Below, piece by piece: positions 8,548-17,181 of a stretch of DNA of 64,000 bases. The stretch spans positions 3,038,001 to 3,102,000 of the forward strand of contig OZ253669.1 in assembly GCA_965263375.1 (NCBI GenBank), given 5' to 3'. Under the pieces are notes generated by a model, which was given only the letters and a program-made list of their open reading frames with translations, did no database searches and was not told the origin of the DNA. The first letter of the stretch is position 1; each line of letters opens with the position of its first letter. The DNA is from JAJFFW01 sp965263375 (GTDB taxonomy: Bacteria > Pseudomonadota > Alphaproteobacteria > Caulobacterales > Parvularculaceae). Made by a program: the position numbers and the translations under genes.

Positions 8548-9942
8548 TTAAAGGTCAATCACTCGCCCAGAAAGCGCATTTGCTGTCACGCCCTCAATCA
8601 TAACGGGCGCAATTAATCCTATCATAGATTGTGGAGCAGATACGTGAACGCTTTGCAAATATGGCGAACGGCCCACTAATTGCCCCTCATGACGGCCGGG
8701 TTTTTCAAATAAGACGGGTAATTCCTTCCCTGTCTGCGCAATATTAAAAGCCTGTTTTTGCTCCTCTAAAAGCGCTTGCAAGCGGGCTAAGCGTTCATCT
8801 TTTTCACCCTCTGCCACTTGTTTTGGCATTGCCGCCCCTGGCGTGCCAGGGCGACGAGAATATTTAAATGAGTATGCGCTGCCATATCCGACACGCTCGA
8901 CAAGGGCCAATGTGTCTTCAAAGTCCTCATTCGTTTCGCCAGGAAAACCAACGATGAAGTCACCAGAAAGGGCGATATCAGACCGCGCGGCGCGAATACG
9001 CGCTATCAACGCCTCATATTCGGCCGCAGTATGGCCGCGGTTCATCGCCTTTAAAATCCGGTCAGAGCCCGCCTGAACCGGCAAATGAAGATAAGGCATC
9101 AGCTTTTCTTCTTCGCCAAGGGCCACGATCAACCCATCATCCATGTCACGGGGATGGGATGTGGTAAAACGGATCCGTTCTAGCCCATCAATCTGCGCTA
9201 AATGCCGGCAAAGTTGCCCGAGGCCCCAACCGCCATCATCGTTCGCGATAATCGAGCCGTCTCCCCTTTTGTCGCCCGCTGGCGGCGGGCTCGTCCAAGC
9301 ATTCACATTTTGACCAAGTAGCGTGATTTCTTTCACACCCGCCGCCGCCAAAGAACGCGCCTCCGCAGTTACCGCATCAACGCTGCGGGAAACTTCAGCG
9401 CCGCGCGTATAGGGCACCACACAGAAAGTGCAGAATTTATCACATCCTTCCTGGATGGTTAAAAAGGCTGAAGGACCCGTAACCTCTCGCGCTTGGAGCA
9501 CATCAAATTTTTCTTCGACCGCAAAGTCAGTCTCTAAAATCTCGCCGGACGCGCGCGCGGCTTTCGCCAGCATCTCCGGCAGGCGGTGATAAGCCTGAGG
9601 ACCAAACACCATATCCACTTGCGGCGCGCGGGCGTTAATCTCCGCCCCTTCGGCCTGCGCCACACAGCCAGCCACCGCCAGGGTCATCTTGCCGCCAGAT
9701 TTCGCCTTTTGCTCTTTCAGCTTCTTTAGCCGTCCAAGTTCAGAATAGACTTTTTCAGCAGCTTTCTCACGGATATGGCATGTGTTCAAAATCACCAGAT
9801 CCGCGCCATCTGGGCTTTCCGCCGTGCGATACCCCATGGGCTTTAACAGCCCCGCCATGCGTTCAGAATCATAGACATTCATCTGACACCCGTAAGTGCG
9901 GATGAAAACTGATTTTTCCTGTGCTTTATCCTGTTCCGCCAT
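8548..9942 (-). CDS. miaB: tRNA-2-methylthio-N6-dimethylallyladenosine synthase MiaB
   Basis: Radical SAM methylthiotransferase acting on A37 of tRNAs that read UNN codons. The N-terminal UPF0004 domain carries Cys19, Cys55 and Cys93 for one 4Fe-4S cluster. The radical SAM motif C-D-K-F-C-T-F-C supplies Cys167, Cys171 and Cys174 for the second. A C-terminal TRAM domain follows. The frame extends to 10023, but ATG at 9942 with AGAGG just upstream gives the family N-terminus and 464 residues. It is first in the minus-strand miaB-phoH-ybeY-corC-lnt series. Confidence 0.96.
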   Translation of the reverse strand: MAEQDKAQEKSVFIRTYGCQMNVYDSERMAGLLKPMGYRTAESPDGADLVILNTCHIREKAAEKVYSELGRLKKLKEQKAKSGGKMTLAVAGCVAQAEGAEINARAPQVDMVFGPQAYHRLPEMLAKAARASGEILETDFAVEEKFDVLQAREVTGPSAFLTIQEGCDKFCTFCVVPYTRGAEVSRSVDAVTAEARSLAAAGVKEITLLGQNVNAWTSPPPAGDKRGDGSIIANDDGGWGLGQLCRHLAQIDGLERIRFTTSHPRDMDDGLIVALGEEEKLMPYLHLPVQAGSDRILKAMNRGHTAAEYEALIARIRAARSDIALSGDFIVGFPGETNEDFEDTLALVERVGYGSAYSFKYSRRPGTPGAAMPKQVAEGEKDERLARLQALLEEQKQAFNIAQTGKELPVLFEKPGRHEGQLVGRSPYLQSVHVSAPQSMIGLIAPVMIEGVTANALSGRVIDL

Positions 9943-10114
9943 GACCTCTATCCAAAAAACCCTCACGCCTTTATAGCGCAGCGCCGAGCGCCACTCTATG
10001 GGGCAGCAAGGTTCGCAAAGCAAGAGCGAGAAAAATCAAGAACTCACGCCAATCTAACAAGATCTTGAAGGCGGCCCCATTGAATTCATCGCTCTTTTTT
10101 GACATCTGATATCT

Positions 10115-10924
10115 ATGAGAAAAATGTGTTCCGTTCCTTTTGCCCTTTCGGCGGCTTTTATTGCTGGCCTTTTAGCGTTGGTTATGTCGTTTTACGCGGC
10201 AAGCAACGCAGATGCTGGCCTGCTTGTTAACCCAAACGAAAGCGAACCAACCCTCGCCCTGGCGACAACCATCGACGCAGATAACAGCGCGCCCATCGTG
10301 ATTGAGTTTTTCTTGTCGCAATCCTGTCCGGCCTGTCCAGCCGTTGCCAAAGATGCAAAAATGCTCGCCAACCGAAATGATGTTATCACCCTTTCTTGGC
10401 ATGTAGACTATTGGGATAATTTGCAGGATCCTAAAAAAGGGCGCTGGGCCGACCCTTTTGCAAAAGCAGAATTCACTGAGCGACAAACACAGTACAACGA
10501 CAATATTCGTGGTCGCCCGCGCAATTTCACGCCGCAAGCGGTGATTAACGGTGAAAAAAGCGTCATCGCTAAAAATATGGGGTCCGTCGACAAAGCCTTG
10601 GCGAAAGCAAGCGCTATTGCTTTAGAAGAAGCGATAATAGAAGTTGCAAAATCAGGTAATGAGCTGACAATAAACCTCACCCCTAACAAAGAAGGGCTCG
10701 AAGCGCGGCTTGTTTATTTCCAAAAAGCAACTGAAACAGTCATACAAAAAGGGCTGAACCACGGCGTTAATTTTGTAGACGCCAATGTCGTCTATCAGGT
10801 TGAAACGCTACCCCTAAACGAGACGCCGACCATTCGCCCAGCGCCCGCAAGCGGCATGGGATGCGCAATACTGATCCATGAAGAAGGCCAAGGGCCGCTG
10901 CGGGCTGCGCAATATTGTCCGTAA
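10115..10924 (+). CDS. Exported DUF1223 thioredoxin-like protein
   Basis: A 269-residue protein with an N-terminal signal or anchor segment (about residues 9-30) and a DUF1223 domain. The family start I-E-F-F-L-S-Q-S-C-P-A-C-P gives a thioredoxin-type CxxC (Cys71, Cys74). The W-H-V-D-Y-W-D block and R-N-F-T-P-Q-A-V-I-N-G are also typical. DUF1223 proteins are predicted periplasmic and have no established substrate; a thiol-redox role is inferred from the fold. It is transcribed away from miaB and is the first of three genes lying between miaB and fur. Confidence 0.85.
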   Translation: MRKMCSVPFALSAAFIAGLLALVMSFYAASNADAGLLVNPNESEPTLALATTIDADNSAPIVIEFFLSQSCPACPAVAKDAKMLANRNDVITLSWHVDYWDNLQDPKKGRWADPFAKAEFTERQTQYNDNIRGRPRNFTPQAVINGEKSVIAKNMGSVDKALAKASAIALEEAIIEVAKSGNELTINLTPNKEGLEARLVYFQKATETVIQKGLNHGVNFVDANVVYQVETLPLNETPTIRPAPASGMGCAILIHEEGQGPLRAAQYCP

Positions 10925-10976
10925 GGTTACTATTTTACCTTACACACAAAAAGCGTCTAAAACCCAAGTTTACGCG

Positions 10977-12068
10977 TTACCCAGTTTTGCCGAGCTCAGC
11001 GACCTCGCGTACATAACTTTCTCGGCGCTCTCGCGTTTCGTCATCAAGCGCGCGCGCACGGTTTTCATCATGCTCCGTCAATATATCATATTGGAAATTC
11101 GCGAAATCTATAACGCCCATATCCGCATAGGCTTTTTGAATTTTCTCAGACCAAAGACCTATATCATGCACAATCGGCACAATGCGTTGGAACAGCATTT
11201 TGCGGAACATCACTTGAAACTGTGATTGGCGCTCCAATTCTACGATCTCAGCGACAGGCATGCCAAGGCATTCATAGACTTCCTTCGCCTCGAACCGATC
11301 GCGCATAAAATAGCTGGCTTCAATCAAAAATTCTTCGCGTTCGTCGCGTTCTTTTTGCGTTAACTGCGGATAAAAATCCTTTAGCGCCAACCGGCCAAAG
11401 GCCACATGACGCGCTTCATCTTGCATCACATAGGCGTTGACTTGTTGGGCTAGTTTATTTCTTGAAATATCGCGCATATTGCCAAACGCAGAAAGTGCAA
11501 GCCCCTCAATCACAACTTGCATCGCTAGGTACGTCATGTCCCAGCGCGAATCTCGTAACGCTTGATCGATCAATGTCTGCAGTGGCGAAGACATTGGGTA
11601 CGCAACGCCAAATAATTCTTGGAGCTTTTTAAAGGCTTCAACATGCCGTGCTTCGTCCATGACTTGCGTACACGCATAAAGTTTTGCGTCCATATCCGGC
11701 ACTTGCTGAACGATTTTCGCTGAACACAGCATCGCGGCTTGCTCGCCCTGCAAAAATTGAGAGGTGGTCCACCCTTGCAAATGGCGCCGCAACTCGATGC
11801 GTTCATTATTGTTCATCTTCGCCCAGTGAGATGTATGGAAGATACCCATTGTTTCATCAGGGGTCTGCATTGGATTTTCGGGATCTAGATCGAGCGTCCA
11901 ATCAATCCGATTGAGGGCGTCCCACTGCATGTCCTTGCCTTTTTGGTAAAGGCGGATCAACTGGTCACGGCCCTCATCATACTCCCAATCAAAGACTGCT
12001 TCGAAATTTTGGGGAACTGTCCAGCAAGAATCGACTTGCGGGATTGCATATATCTCACGGATAGACAT
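10977..12068 (-). CDS. Ferritin-like di-iron carboxylate protein
   Basis: A 363-residue helical protein of the ferritin/RNR-R2-like superfamily. Two E-x~30-D-E-A-R-H half sites are visible: Glu109 with Glu139 and His142, and Glu188 with Glu218 and His221. These give the six ligands of a non-haem di-iron centre, which in relatives activates oxygen for hydroxylation, N-oxygenation or desaturation. There is no signal peptide, so it is cytoplasmic. The substrate cannot be told from sequence. No partner ferredoxin or reductase is adjacent. It converges on the DUF1223 gene and lies next to fur. Confidence 0.75.
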   Translation of the reverse strand: MSIREIYAIPQVDSCWTVPQNFEAVFDWEYDEGRDQLIRLYQKGKDMQWDALNRIDWTLDLDPENPMQTPDETMGIFHTSHWAKMNNNERIELRRHLQGWTTSQFLQGEQAAMLCSAKIVQQVPDMDAKLYACTQVMDEARHVEAFKKLQELFGVAYPMSSPLQTLIDQALRDSRWDMTYLAMQVVIEGLALSAFGNMRDISRNKLAQQVNAYVMQDEARHVAFGRLALKDFYPQLTQKERDEREEFLIEASYFMRDRFEAKEVYECLGMPVAEIVELERQSQFQVMFRKMLFQRIVPIVHDIGLWSEKIQKAYADMGVIDFANFQYDILTEHDENRARALDDETRERRESYVREVAELGKTG

Positions 12069-12452
12069 CGGACCTAGCTCCTACTCACACTGGCCCTGTT
12101 TTTATCCCTGCTATGGTTCAAATATTCTTAATCGCTCCCAGAAAAACTCCAACAAAAACAATAGACTAACAAGAAAAAAAGAAAAAACGCGCAATTTTAA
12201 ATAAATCGCGCGTCAAACCAATCGCTTCGAACTAGAACAACAAACATTGTGACTAGTCTCCATACTCAATTAAAACGACCGGAATTCGCCAAAAGTGGAC
12301 ATTGTCATTTCGCGGTTTAAGGTCTGATTTGAGCAGTACATTCGCCATTCGATAGGCTGATAATTTTTTTTATCGGATATTCAATCCCAATGCCGATTCC
12401 TATAGAGGTGAATTGTTATATTGCTAGTTTAGCATGAAAACGAGGCATTGAT
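12069..12452. other. AT-rich intergenic region between divergent genes
   Basis: 384 bases between the di-iron gene and the secreted unknown. It holds a minus-strand terminator-like hairpin at 12181-12213, a T8 run at 12365-12372 and presumably two outward promoters. I see no convincing coding frame in it. Confidence 0.6.
12181..12213 (-). terminator. Terminator-like hairpin with no gene in front of it
   Basis: On the minus strand ACGCGC (12213-12208) pairs with GCGCGT (12192-12187) around a 15-base AT-rich loop and is followed by a long T-rich run (12186 down to about 12172). The form is that of an intrinsic terminator. No minus-strand gene is visible between it and 12452. Confidence 0.5.
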
Positions 12453-13178
12453 ATGCATCATAGATTATTAGTCAAATTCGCTTTAGTAGCCTCCTTGTTT
12501 ATTATAAGTTATAGAGCTTCCGCGCAGGAAGAGAGCAGTGGTTTTGAAATGCCCGAGGACGTGTATCCCGCGTTATGGTCTGGATGGTTTGACTACAACT
12601 CTTTCATGCCAACACTCGCAAAGCTCATGGTTGAGTACGAGAAAAGAGTTGGCGGACCATGCGCAGAACGGTTCAGCATTGATGCCGATATAAACCGTCC
12701 GGCACTAAGCCAATTTTCGCAAAATTTACGCAAATCAATAGATGCAAAGAGCGTATGGCGTTTGGAGGTTTTCGTTGAAAAATGCGGTCGTTCGACTTTT
12801 AAGGGGCTTGTTTTCAATTCCAAAGATGACAACCTCGCGCAGATCGCTTTGTTTGGTCCAGGCAAAACGATCAGCGATCCACAATTGCAAAAAGATATAG
12901 CTGAAGCCATCTACGCAAATCTGAAAACTGTCATTGCAGACCGAGAGAATTGCACAGCACTCAAAGACCAGCCTATGATTTTTTATGATCGGGAGGTGGC
13001 GGATAGCTCGAAGTTATCTAATCCGCAACCATCATGGATCGAGCGGTGGGCGGTTCCATTATGCGAGAAGATTATTATTTTTAAAATTCGTAATCAGATT
13101 AATGACAAAGGCGCTACATATCATATTAAAGAAGACGGCATCGTAGAACCTCAGTTGTTTTCGGTGAGTGAAAAATAG
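12453..13178 (+). CDS. Secreted protein of unknown function
   Basis: A 241-residue protein I do not recognise. It opens with a clear signal peptide (about residues 1-24, cleavage likely after A-S-A near Q-E-E). The mature part has Cys residues around positions 70, 110, 168 and 208 that could form disulfides in the periplasm. GAGG lies seven bases before the ATG. Codon use looks more AT-rich than its neighbours, and it lies between the di-iron gene and fur where related genomes often have neither, so it may be acquired. No function is proposed. Confidence 0.65.
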   Translation: MHHRLLVKFALVASLFIISYRASAQEESSGFEMPEDVYPALWSGWFDYNSFMPTLAKLMVEYEKRVGGPCAERFSIDADINRPALSQFSQNLRKSIDAKSVWRLEVFVEKCGRSTFKGLVFNSKDDNLAQIALFGPGKTISDPQLQKDIAEAIYANLKTVIADRENCTALKDQPMIFYDREVADSSKLSNPQPSWIERWAVPLCEKIIIFKIRNQINDKGATYHIKEDGIVEPQLFSVSEK

Positions 13179-13320
13179 TACGCCCCTTTACGAAGCACGA
13201 CTACTGCACCGTGAGTATCGGAATCTATAATTCTGAATTGCGCGATGAATTTGCCCTATTACGGCGCGTATTTAAACGGCAAGTAAGGGCCAAAATCTGT
13301 CTTTTAATTGAGTATCAACC

Positions 13321-13740
13321 CTAGTCTTTCTCTTTTTCCTCAAGGGGAACGCCATAAAGCTCTAAGCGGTGGGAAAGCAGCTTATAGCCATATTCTTCCG
13401 CAATCTTATGTTGAAGCGCTTCAATTTCCTCGTTAACAAACTCGATCACGTTGCCGGAGCGCAAATCAATTAAGTGGTCATGGTGGTCATCAGACGCTTC
13501 TTCATAGCGTGAACGACCGTCTTGGAAGTCATGGCGCTCAACAACGCCTGCTTCTTCGAACAAGCGCATGGTGCGGTAAACAGTTGCGACAGAAATACGC
13601 GAATCAATCTCCATCGCACGGCGGTGTATTTCTTCAACGTCCGGATGGTCATTCGCTAAAGAAAGAACGCGAGCGATCACACGGCGTTGATCCGTCATAC
13701 GCATGCCTTTTGCTATGCAGATTTTCTCAAGCCGATCCAT
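13321..13740 (-). CDS. fur: Fur-family metal-responsive repressor
   Basis: Ferric-uptake-regulator protein of 139 residues: an N-terminal winged helix (R-x-T-D-Q-R-R then S-V-A-T-V-Y-R-T) and a C-terminal metal-binding dimerisation domain with H-H-D-H (residues 86-89). The CxxC that follows this motif in E. coli Fur is absent (I-D-L-R-S-G instead), as in many alphaproteobacterial Fur/Mur proteins, so it may sense iron or manganese. ATG at 13740 is preceded by AAGGA at good spacing and is chosen over the adjacent TTG. Confidence 0.92.
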   Translation of the reverse strand: MDRLEKICIAKGMRMTDQRRVIARVLSLANDHPDVEEIHRRAMEIDSRISVATVYRTMRLFEEAGVVERHDFQDGRSRYEEASDDHHDHLIDLRSGNVIEFVNEEIEALQHKIAEEYGYKLLSHRLELYGVPLEEKEKD

Positions 13741-13901
13741 CAAAGCTTCCTTTCTATAGTTACGCCCCTGCAGCAGTAAACGTTCTCATCACCGCTGCAA
13801 CGAATAGTTTTCGCGCCTGAAGATGTAACGATTCGAATCCCAGCGCGCCCGCTCTTTCCCAAAGCCCCAGACAAGAGTGTCATACACAAAAAATAGCCGA
13901 T

Positions 13902-14408
13902 TTAGCAAAGGTCTAGCTGCATCACCGCAGCGTCATGCCCGCTTTCATAATAATTGCGCCGAAGTCCCACATCGACAAAACCGGCCTTTTTATAGAGTGC
14001 GCGCGCCGGCGCGTTCATTTCACGGACCTCAAGAAAGAAAGAGGCGGCGCCAAGAGTGCGCCCTTCTTTCAAAACCATATTCAAAAGTATCGCACAAAAG
14101 CCGCGTCTTCGCCATTTGGGGCTCGTTGCTATTTTTAATAGCTCCGCTTCATCGGCTGCAACACGCCACAGCGCATACGCTGCGACCTCTCCCTCACAAA
14201 CGCCGATAAGCCCCTTACCGGCGCCAAGATGCGCCTTAACCGCCTCAGCCCCCCATAAACGGTCGAGCATCGGCTCAAAAGCAACGGCTTCAATTTCCGC
14301 AATCATTTCCGCATCAGCTAACGATGCGGGCCGTACAGAAAAACCGTTCAGCGTTTGTGGCGGAGAATTATTATTCATTTTGCGGCCCGTCATGCTTAAC
14401 AATAGCAT
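13902..14408 (-). CDS. rimI: Ribosomal-protein-S18-alanine N-acetyltransferase family (RimI)
   Basis: GNAT-family acetyltransferase; RimI acetylates the N-terminus of ribosomal protein S18. The acetyl-CoA-binding motif A is seen as L-L-K-I-A-T-S-P-K-W-R-R-R-G, followed by the F-L-E-V-R-E-M-N block and A-L-Y-K-K-A-G-F. The start codon overlaps the tsaB stop by one base (TAATG), which supports translational coupling. tsaB-rimI is a common bacterial pair. Length (168) is slightly above normal; later ATGs would shorten the N-terminus by 5 or 10 residues. Confidence 0.9.
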   Translation of the reverse strand: MLLLSMTGRKMNNNSPPQTLNGFSVRPASLADAEMIAEIEAVAFEPMLDRLWGAEAVKAHLGAGKGLIGVCEGEVAAYALWRVAADEAELLKIATSPKWRRRGFCAILLNMVLKEGRTLGAASFFLEVREMNAPARALYKKAGFVDVGLRRNYYESGHDAAVMQLDLC

Positions 14409-15121
14409 TACTCAGAAATCGGCAATCCCGAAAAGATCGATCCGCCAACAGGGGGCTTCGCATCCGGCGGTCGTAAATAAAGGGGGGATGGCGGTCCCGG
14501 CGAAACGCAAGCCGTCATCGTCAATTGCGCCACAACAATTGGGTCAATTTGTTGATCCGCCTTCGAAACAATCCATTCTTGAGAGGAAGTATGCGCCCCT
14601 TCAGCTGCGGCTAATGCTAGCATAGCGCCATTACCCGAAAGACTGATCGCCCTAGATTGCGCCGCATTAGCCAGTTGGCTTACAGCGTCCTGCGGGCTAG
14701 CCACAAAGGGCGCAACCAGCTCAACGCCATCCGCTTGATAAAGGGCGCTATAAACCTGTCCGCGCCTTGCGTCGATTATCGGGGCGCGCAAGGCCGCTGG
14801 CGGCGCGGTGCGATCCCCGCTTGCGATGGCTTGGAGGCTGACAACCCCCACGCAGTCTATTTTTGTCACCAGAGCCAGCGCACGCGCAAAAGCAAGCCCC
14901 ACGCGCACACCGGCAAAGCCGCCAGGACCAATCACAACGCCGACACGATCAAGCTCAGCAGGCTTGACGCCCGCATCACGGAAAATTTCAGCCGCCATTG
15001 GGGCTAAATATTCAGCATGCCCCTTTTCAAGAGGCTCGGTGCGCATCGCTAAAACCGCATCCCCCTTCATGAGCGCGACTGAGCAACGCTGGAGTGCAGT
15101 GTCGATGCTTAGAACGCGCAT
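14408..15121 (-). CDS. tsaB: tRNA threonylcarbamoyladenosine biosynthesis protein TsaB
   Basis: Non-catalytic partner of TsaD in the complex that installs N6-threonylcarbamoyl on A37 of ANN-decoding tRNAs. It has the actin-like ATPase fold start M-R-V-L-S-I-D-T-A and the conserved G-P-G-G-F-A-G-V-R-V-G block. Length is 237. Its partner tsaD lies about 750 bases upstream on the same strand, separated by a nitroreductase gene. Its stop is fused to the rimI start. Confidence 0.93.
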   Translation of the reverse strand: MRVLSIDTALQRCSVALMKGDAVLAMRTEPLEKGHAEYLAPMAAEIFRDAGVKPAELDRVGVVIGPGGFAGVRVGLAFARALALVTKIDCVGVVSLQAIASGDRTAPPAALRAPIIDARRGQVYSALYQADGVELVAPFVASPQDAVSQLANAAQSRAISLSGNGAMLALAAAEGAHTSSQEWIVSKADQQIDPIVVAQLTMTACVSPGPPSPLYLRPPDAKPPVGGSIFSGLPISE

Positions 15122-15163
15122 CTTTTCGCCTTAGTGAGCTTAAGATAAAGATCAAAGAACGCG

Positions 15164-15757
15164 TTAAACAAACTGGCAAACCTCATCAAAATCAGGGCGC
15201 GGCAAACGCGGGAACAGCCCTTCGTCGCGGCCATAACCAATATTACAAAGGAAATTTGACTTAATAGTTGTTCCGCTGAAGAACGCCTCATCCACGCCAG
15301 CTTTATCAAAACCGGACATCGGCCCGCAATCAAGCCCGAGGGCGCGGGCTGCGATCATAAAATACGCACCCTGTAGCGACCCATTACGCATCGCCGTTTC
15401 CTCAATCAACGCATCATTGCCAGCAAACCAGCTTTTTGCGTCAGCATGAGGGAAAAGCTCAGGCAGTTTATCGCAGAATGCTAAGTCCTGCCCCAAAATC
15501 ACACAACACGATGCAGACATCGTCTTGTCTAAATTACCTTCAGACAGATGGGGCTTTAGCTTGGACTTACCTTCCTCAGACGTGACAAAAACAAACCGCG
15601 CCGGGAAACAATTGGCGGAGGTCGGGCCCCATTTCATCAAATCATAAACCGCCTGAAGCAAAGTTTGAGAAACCGGGCGATCTTCCCATGCATTATGCGT
15701 CCGCGCTGAACGAAAAATAATATCGAGCGCTTCGTCATTGATGATTTTTTCTGACAT
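15164..15757 (-). CDS. Nitroreductase-family protein (RutE/HadB-like)
   Basis: A 197-residue flavin-dependent nitroreductase-fold protein resembling the malonic semialdehyde reductase RutE group. The start region R-S-A-R-T-H-N-A-W, the P-T-S-A-N-C-F-P-A-R substrate-loop block and the C-terminal N-x-G-Y-G are typical. The frame opens with TTG at 15787, but ATG at 15757 has GAAGG nine bases upstream and gives the normal family length. No other rut pyrimidine-degradation gene is nearby, so its substrate here is uncertain. Confidence 0.82.
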   Translation of the reverse strand: MSEKIINDEALDIIFRSARTHNAWEDRPVSQTLLQAVYDLMKWGPTSANCFPARFVFVTSEEGKSKLKPHLSEGNLDKTMSASCCVILGQDLAFCDKLPELFPHADAKSWFAGNDALIEETAMRNGSLQGAYFMIAARALGLDCGPMSGFDKAGVDEAFFSGTTIKSNFLCNIGYGRDEGLFPRLPRPDFDEVCQFV

Positions 15758-15866
15758 GCCTGCCTTCTTTCCTATTAACTCGGTCAAGTTTTTATAGATG
15801 ATACCCGACTCGCCGACATGGCGCGATTATCTCTTTCCTCATCCACTGTGAATAACCGGTACAAAC

Positions 15867-17027
15867 TTAAGCTTTGGGCCCCTTTTTGCCGCCGCCAAAA
15901 GCCGCGCCTTCAGGCGGTTCCGCCAGGGGCCAACGCGCCCGGGGGGCAAATGCAAGGGCGTCGTCAAATACAGGGACTAAATTCGCCCCAGGTTCTTGCG
16001 CATGCGCCGCTAGTCTTTCTGCGCCAGCCCAAGCGATCATCGCCCCATTGTCTGTGCAATATTTCGGCGGCGGCGCAGCAAGACGCCACCCCTTTGCGCG
16101 GCATAGGTCTGAAAGCGCCGCTTTAATAGTGCAATTGGCCGCCGCCCCCCCAGCCACCACAAGATATTGAGCCACCCCCTCATCACCGGGTTTCATCATA
16201 TCCATTGCCCGGCTGGTGCGGCGGGTCAGATGATCGGCGATGGCTTGCTGAAACGCGGCGGCAAGATCAGCGATATCTTGCCCCGTTGGTGTTTCAATTG
16301 CTTCGGCCGCAAGCCGCACCGCTGTCTTCAAACCAGACAGAGAAAAATCACAGCCAGCCCGCTTTAAAAGAGGCCTTGGAAAATCAAATCGGGCCGCTAT
16401 GCCGCCGACCGCCGCGCTCTCAACCTTCGGCCCGCCAGGCTGGCCAAGCCCTAACAATTTTGCGGTTTTATCGAAAGCCTCACCCACAGCGTCATCGATG
16501 GTCGTACCAAGTCGGCGGTAGTTCCCAACCCCGTCCACGGCGATTAATTGGGTATGGCCGCCGGAAATTAAGAGTAACAAGAACCGCGCCGGTATGGCCT
16601 CCGTCATCCGCGCGGAAAGCGCATGTCCCTCTAAATGATTTAAAGGAATCAAGGGTTTATCGTGCGCAATCGCAATCGCCTTCCCTGCGGTGAGCCCCAC
16701 CATAACGCCGCCAATCAGCCCCGGCCCACCAGTTGCGGCAACCGCATTAAGCTGGTCATACTCCAGCCCAGCAGTTTTCATCGCCTTGTCGATCACAACA
16801 TCAACGCGCTCAACATGAGAGCGTGCGGCGATCTCCGGCACCACCCCGCCATAGAGGCGATGGTCGTCATGTTGATCCCAAACCTCATTCGATAAAATAT
16901 CGCAGCCGCCATCTGGACGCCGACGCACGACCCCAGCGGCCGTATCATCGCAGCTGGTTTCTATCCCTAAAACCAGGGTCTCATCACCAAGCGCTGGTGA
17001 ATTGATTTGTTCCTTCGTAAAACTCAT
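15867..17027 (-). CDS. tsaD: tRNA threonylcarbamoyltransferase TsaD
   Basis: Catalytic subunit for the t6A37 modification of ANN-decoding tRNAs. It has the ASKHA-fold start L-G-I-E-T-S-C-D-D-T, the metal-binding H-L-E-G-H (His131, His135) and the C-terminal C-T-D-N-G-A-M-I block. Length (386) is slightly above typical because of a short N-terminal extension and an A/G-rich C-terminal tail. It is divergent from hemD across a 154-base intergenic region. Confidence 0.96.
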   Translation of the reverse strand: MSFTKEQINSPALGDETLVLGIETSCDDTAAGVVRRRPDGGCDILSNEVWDQHDDHRLYGGVVPEIAARSHVERVDVVIDKAMKTAGLEYDQLNAVAATGGPGLIGGVMVGLTAGKAIAIAHDKPLIPLNHLEGHALSARMTEAIPARFLLLLISGGHTQLIAVDGVGNYRRLGTTIDDAVGEAFDKTAKLLGLGQPGGPKVESAAVGGIAARFDFPRPLLKRAGCDFSLSGLKTAVRLAAEAIETPTGQDIADLAAAFQQAIADHLTRRTSRAMDMMKPGDEGVAQYLVVAGGAAANCTIKAALSDLCRAKGWRLAAPPPKYCTDNGAMIAWAGAERLAAHAQEPGANLVPVFDDALAFAPRARWPLAEPPEGAAFGGGKKGPKA

Positions 17028-17181
17028 CCTTATTTAATAGCCTATTTTTCTGAGCCCTATCTTCTGCATAGTCATAGTTGTCCCATATAGGGTTCTATGA
17101 ACAAATCCTAATCCCCCACAACTAACCAGCTGGGGCGTTGGAGCTGCAGCGAATGAAAAATGCAATAGGACCGCGATAGAA

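Noticed and set aside
13825..13850. Stretch resembling a tRNA T-arm (GATTCGAATCCC)
   Set aside because: No acceptor stem, D-arm or anticodon arm can be folded around it in either direction.
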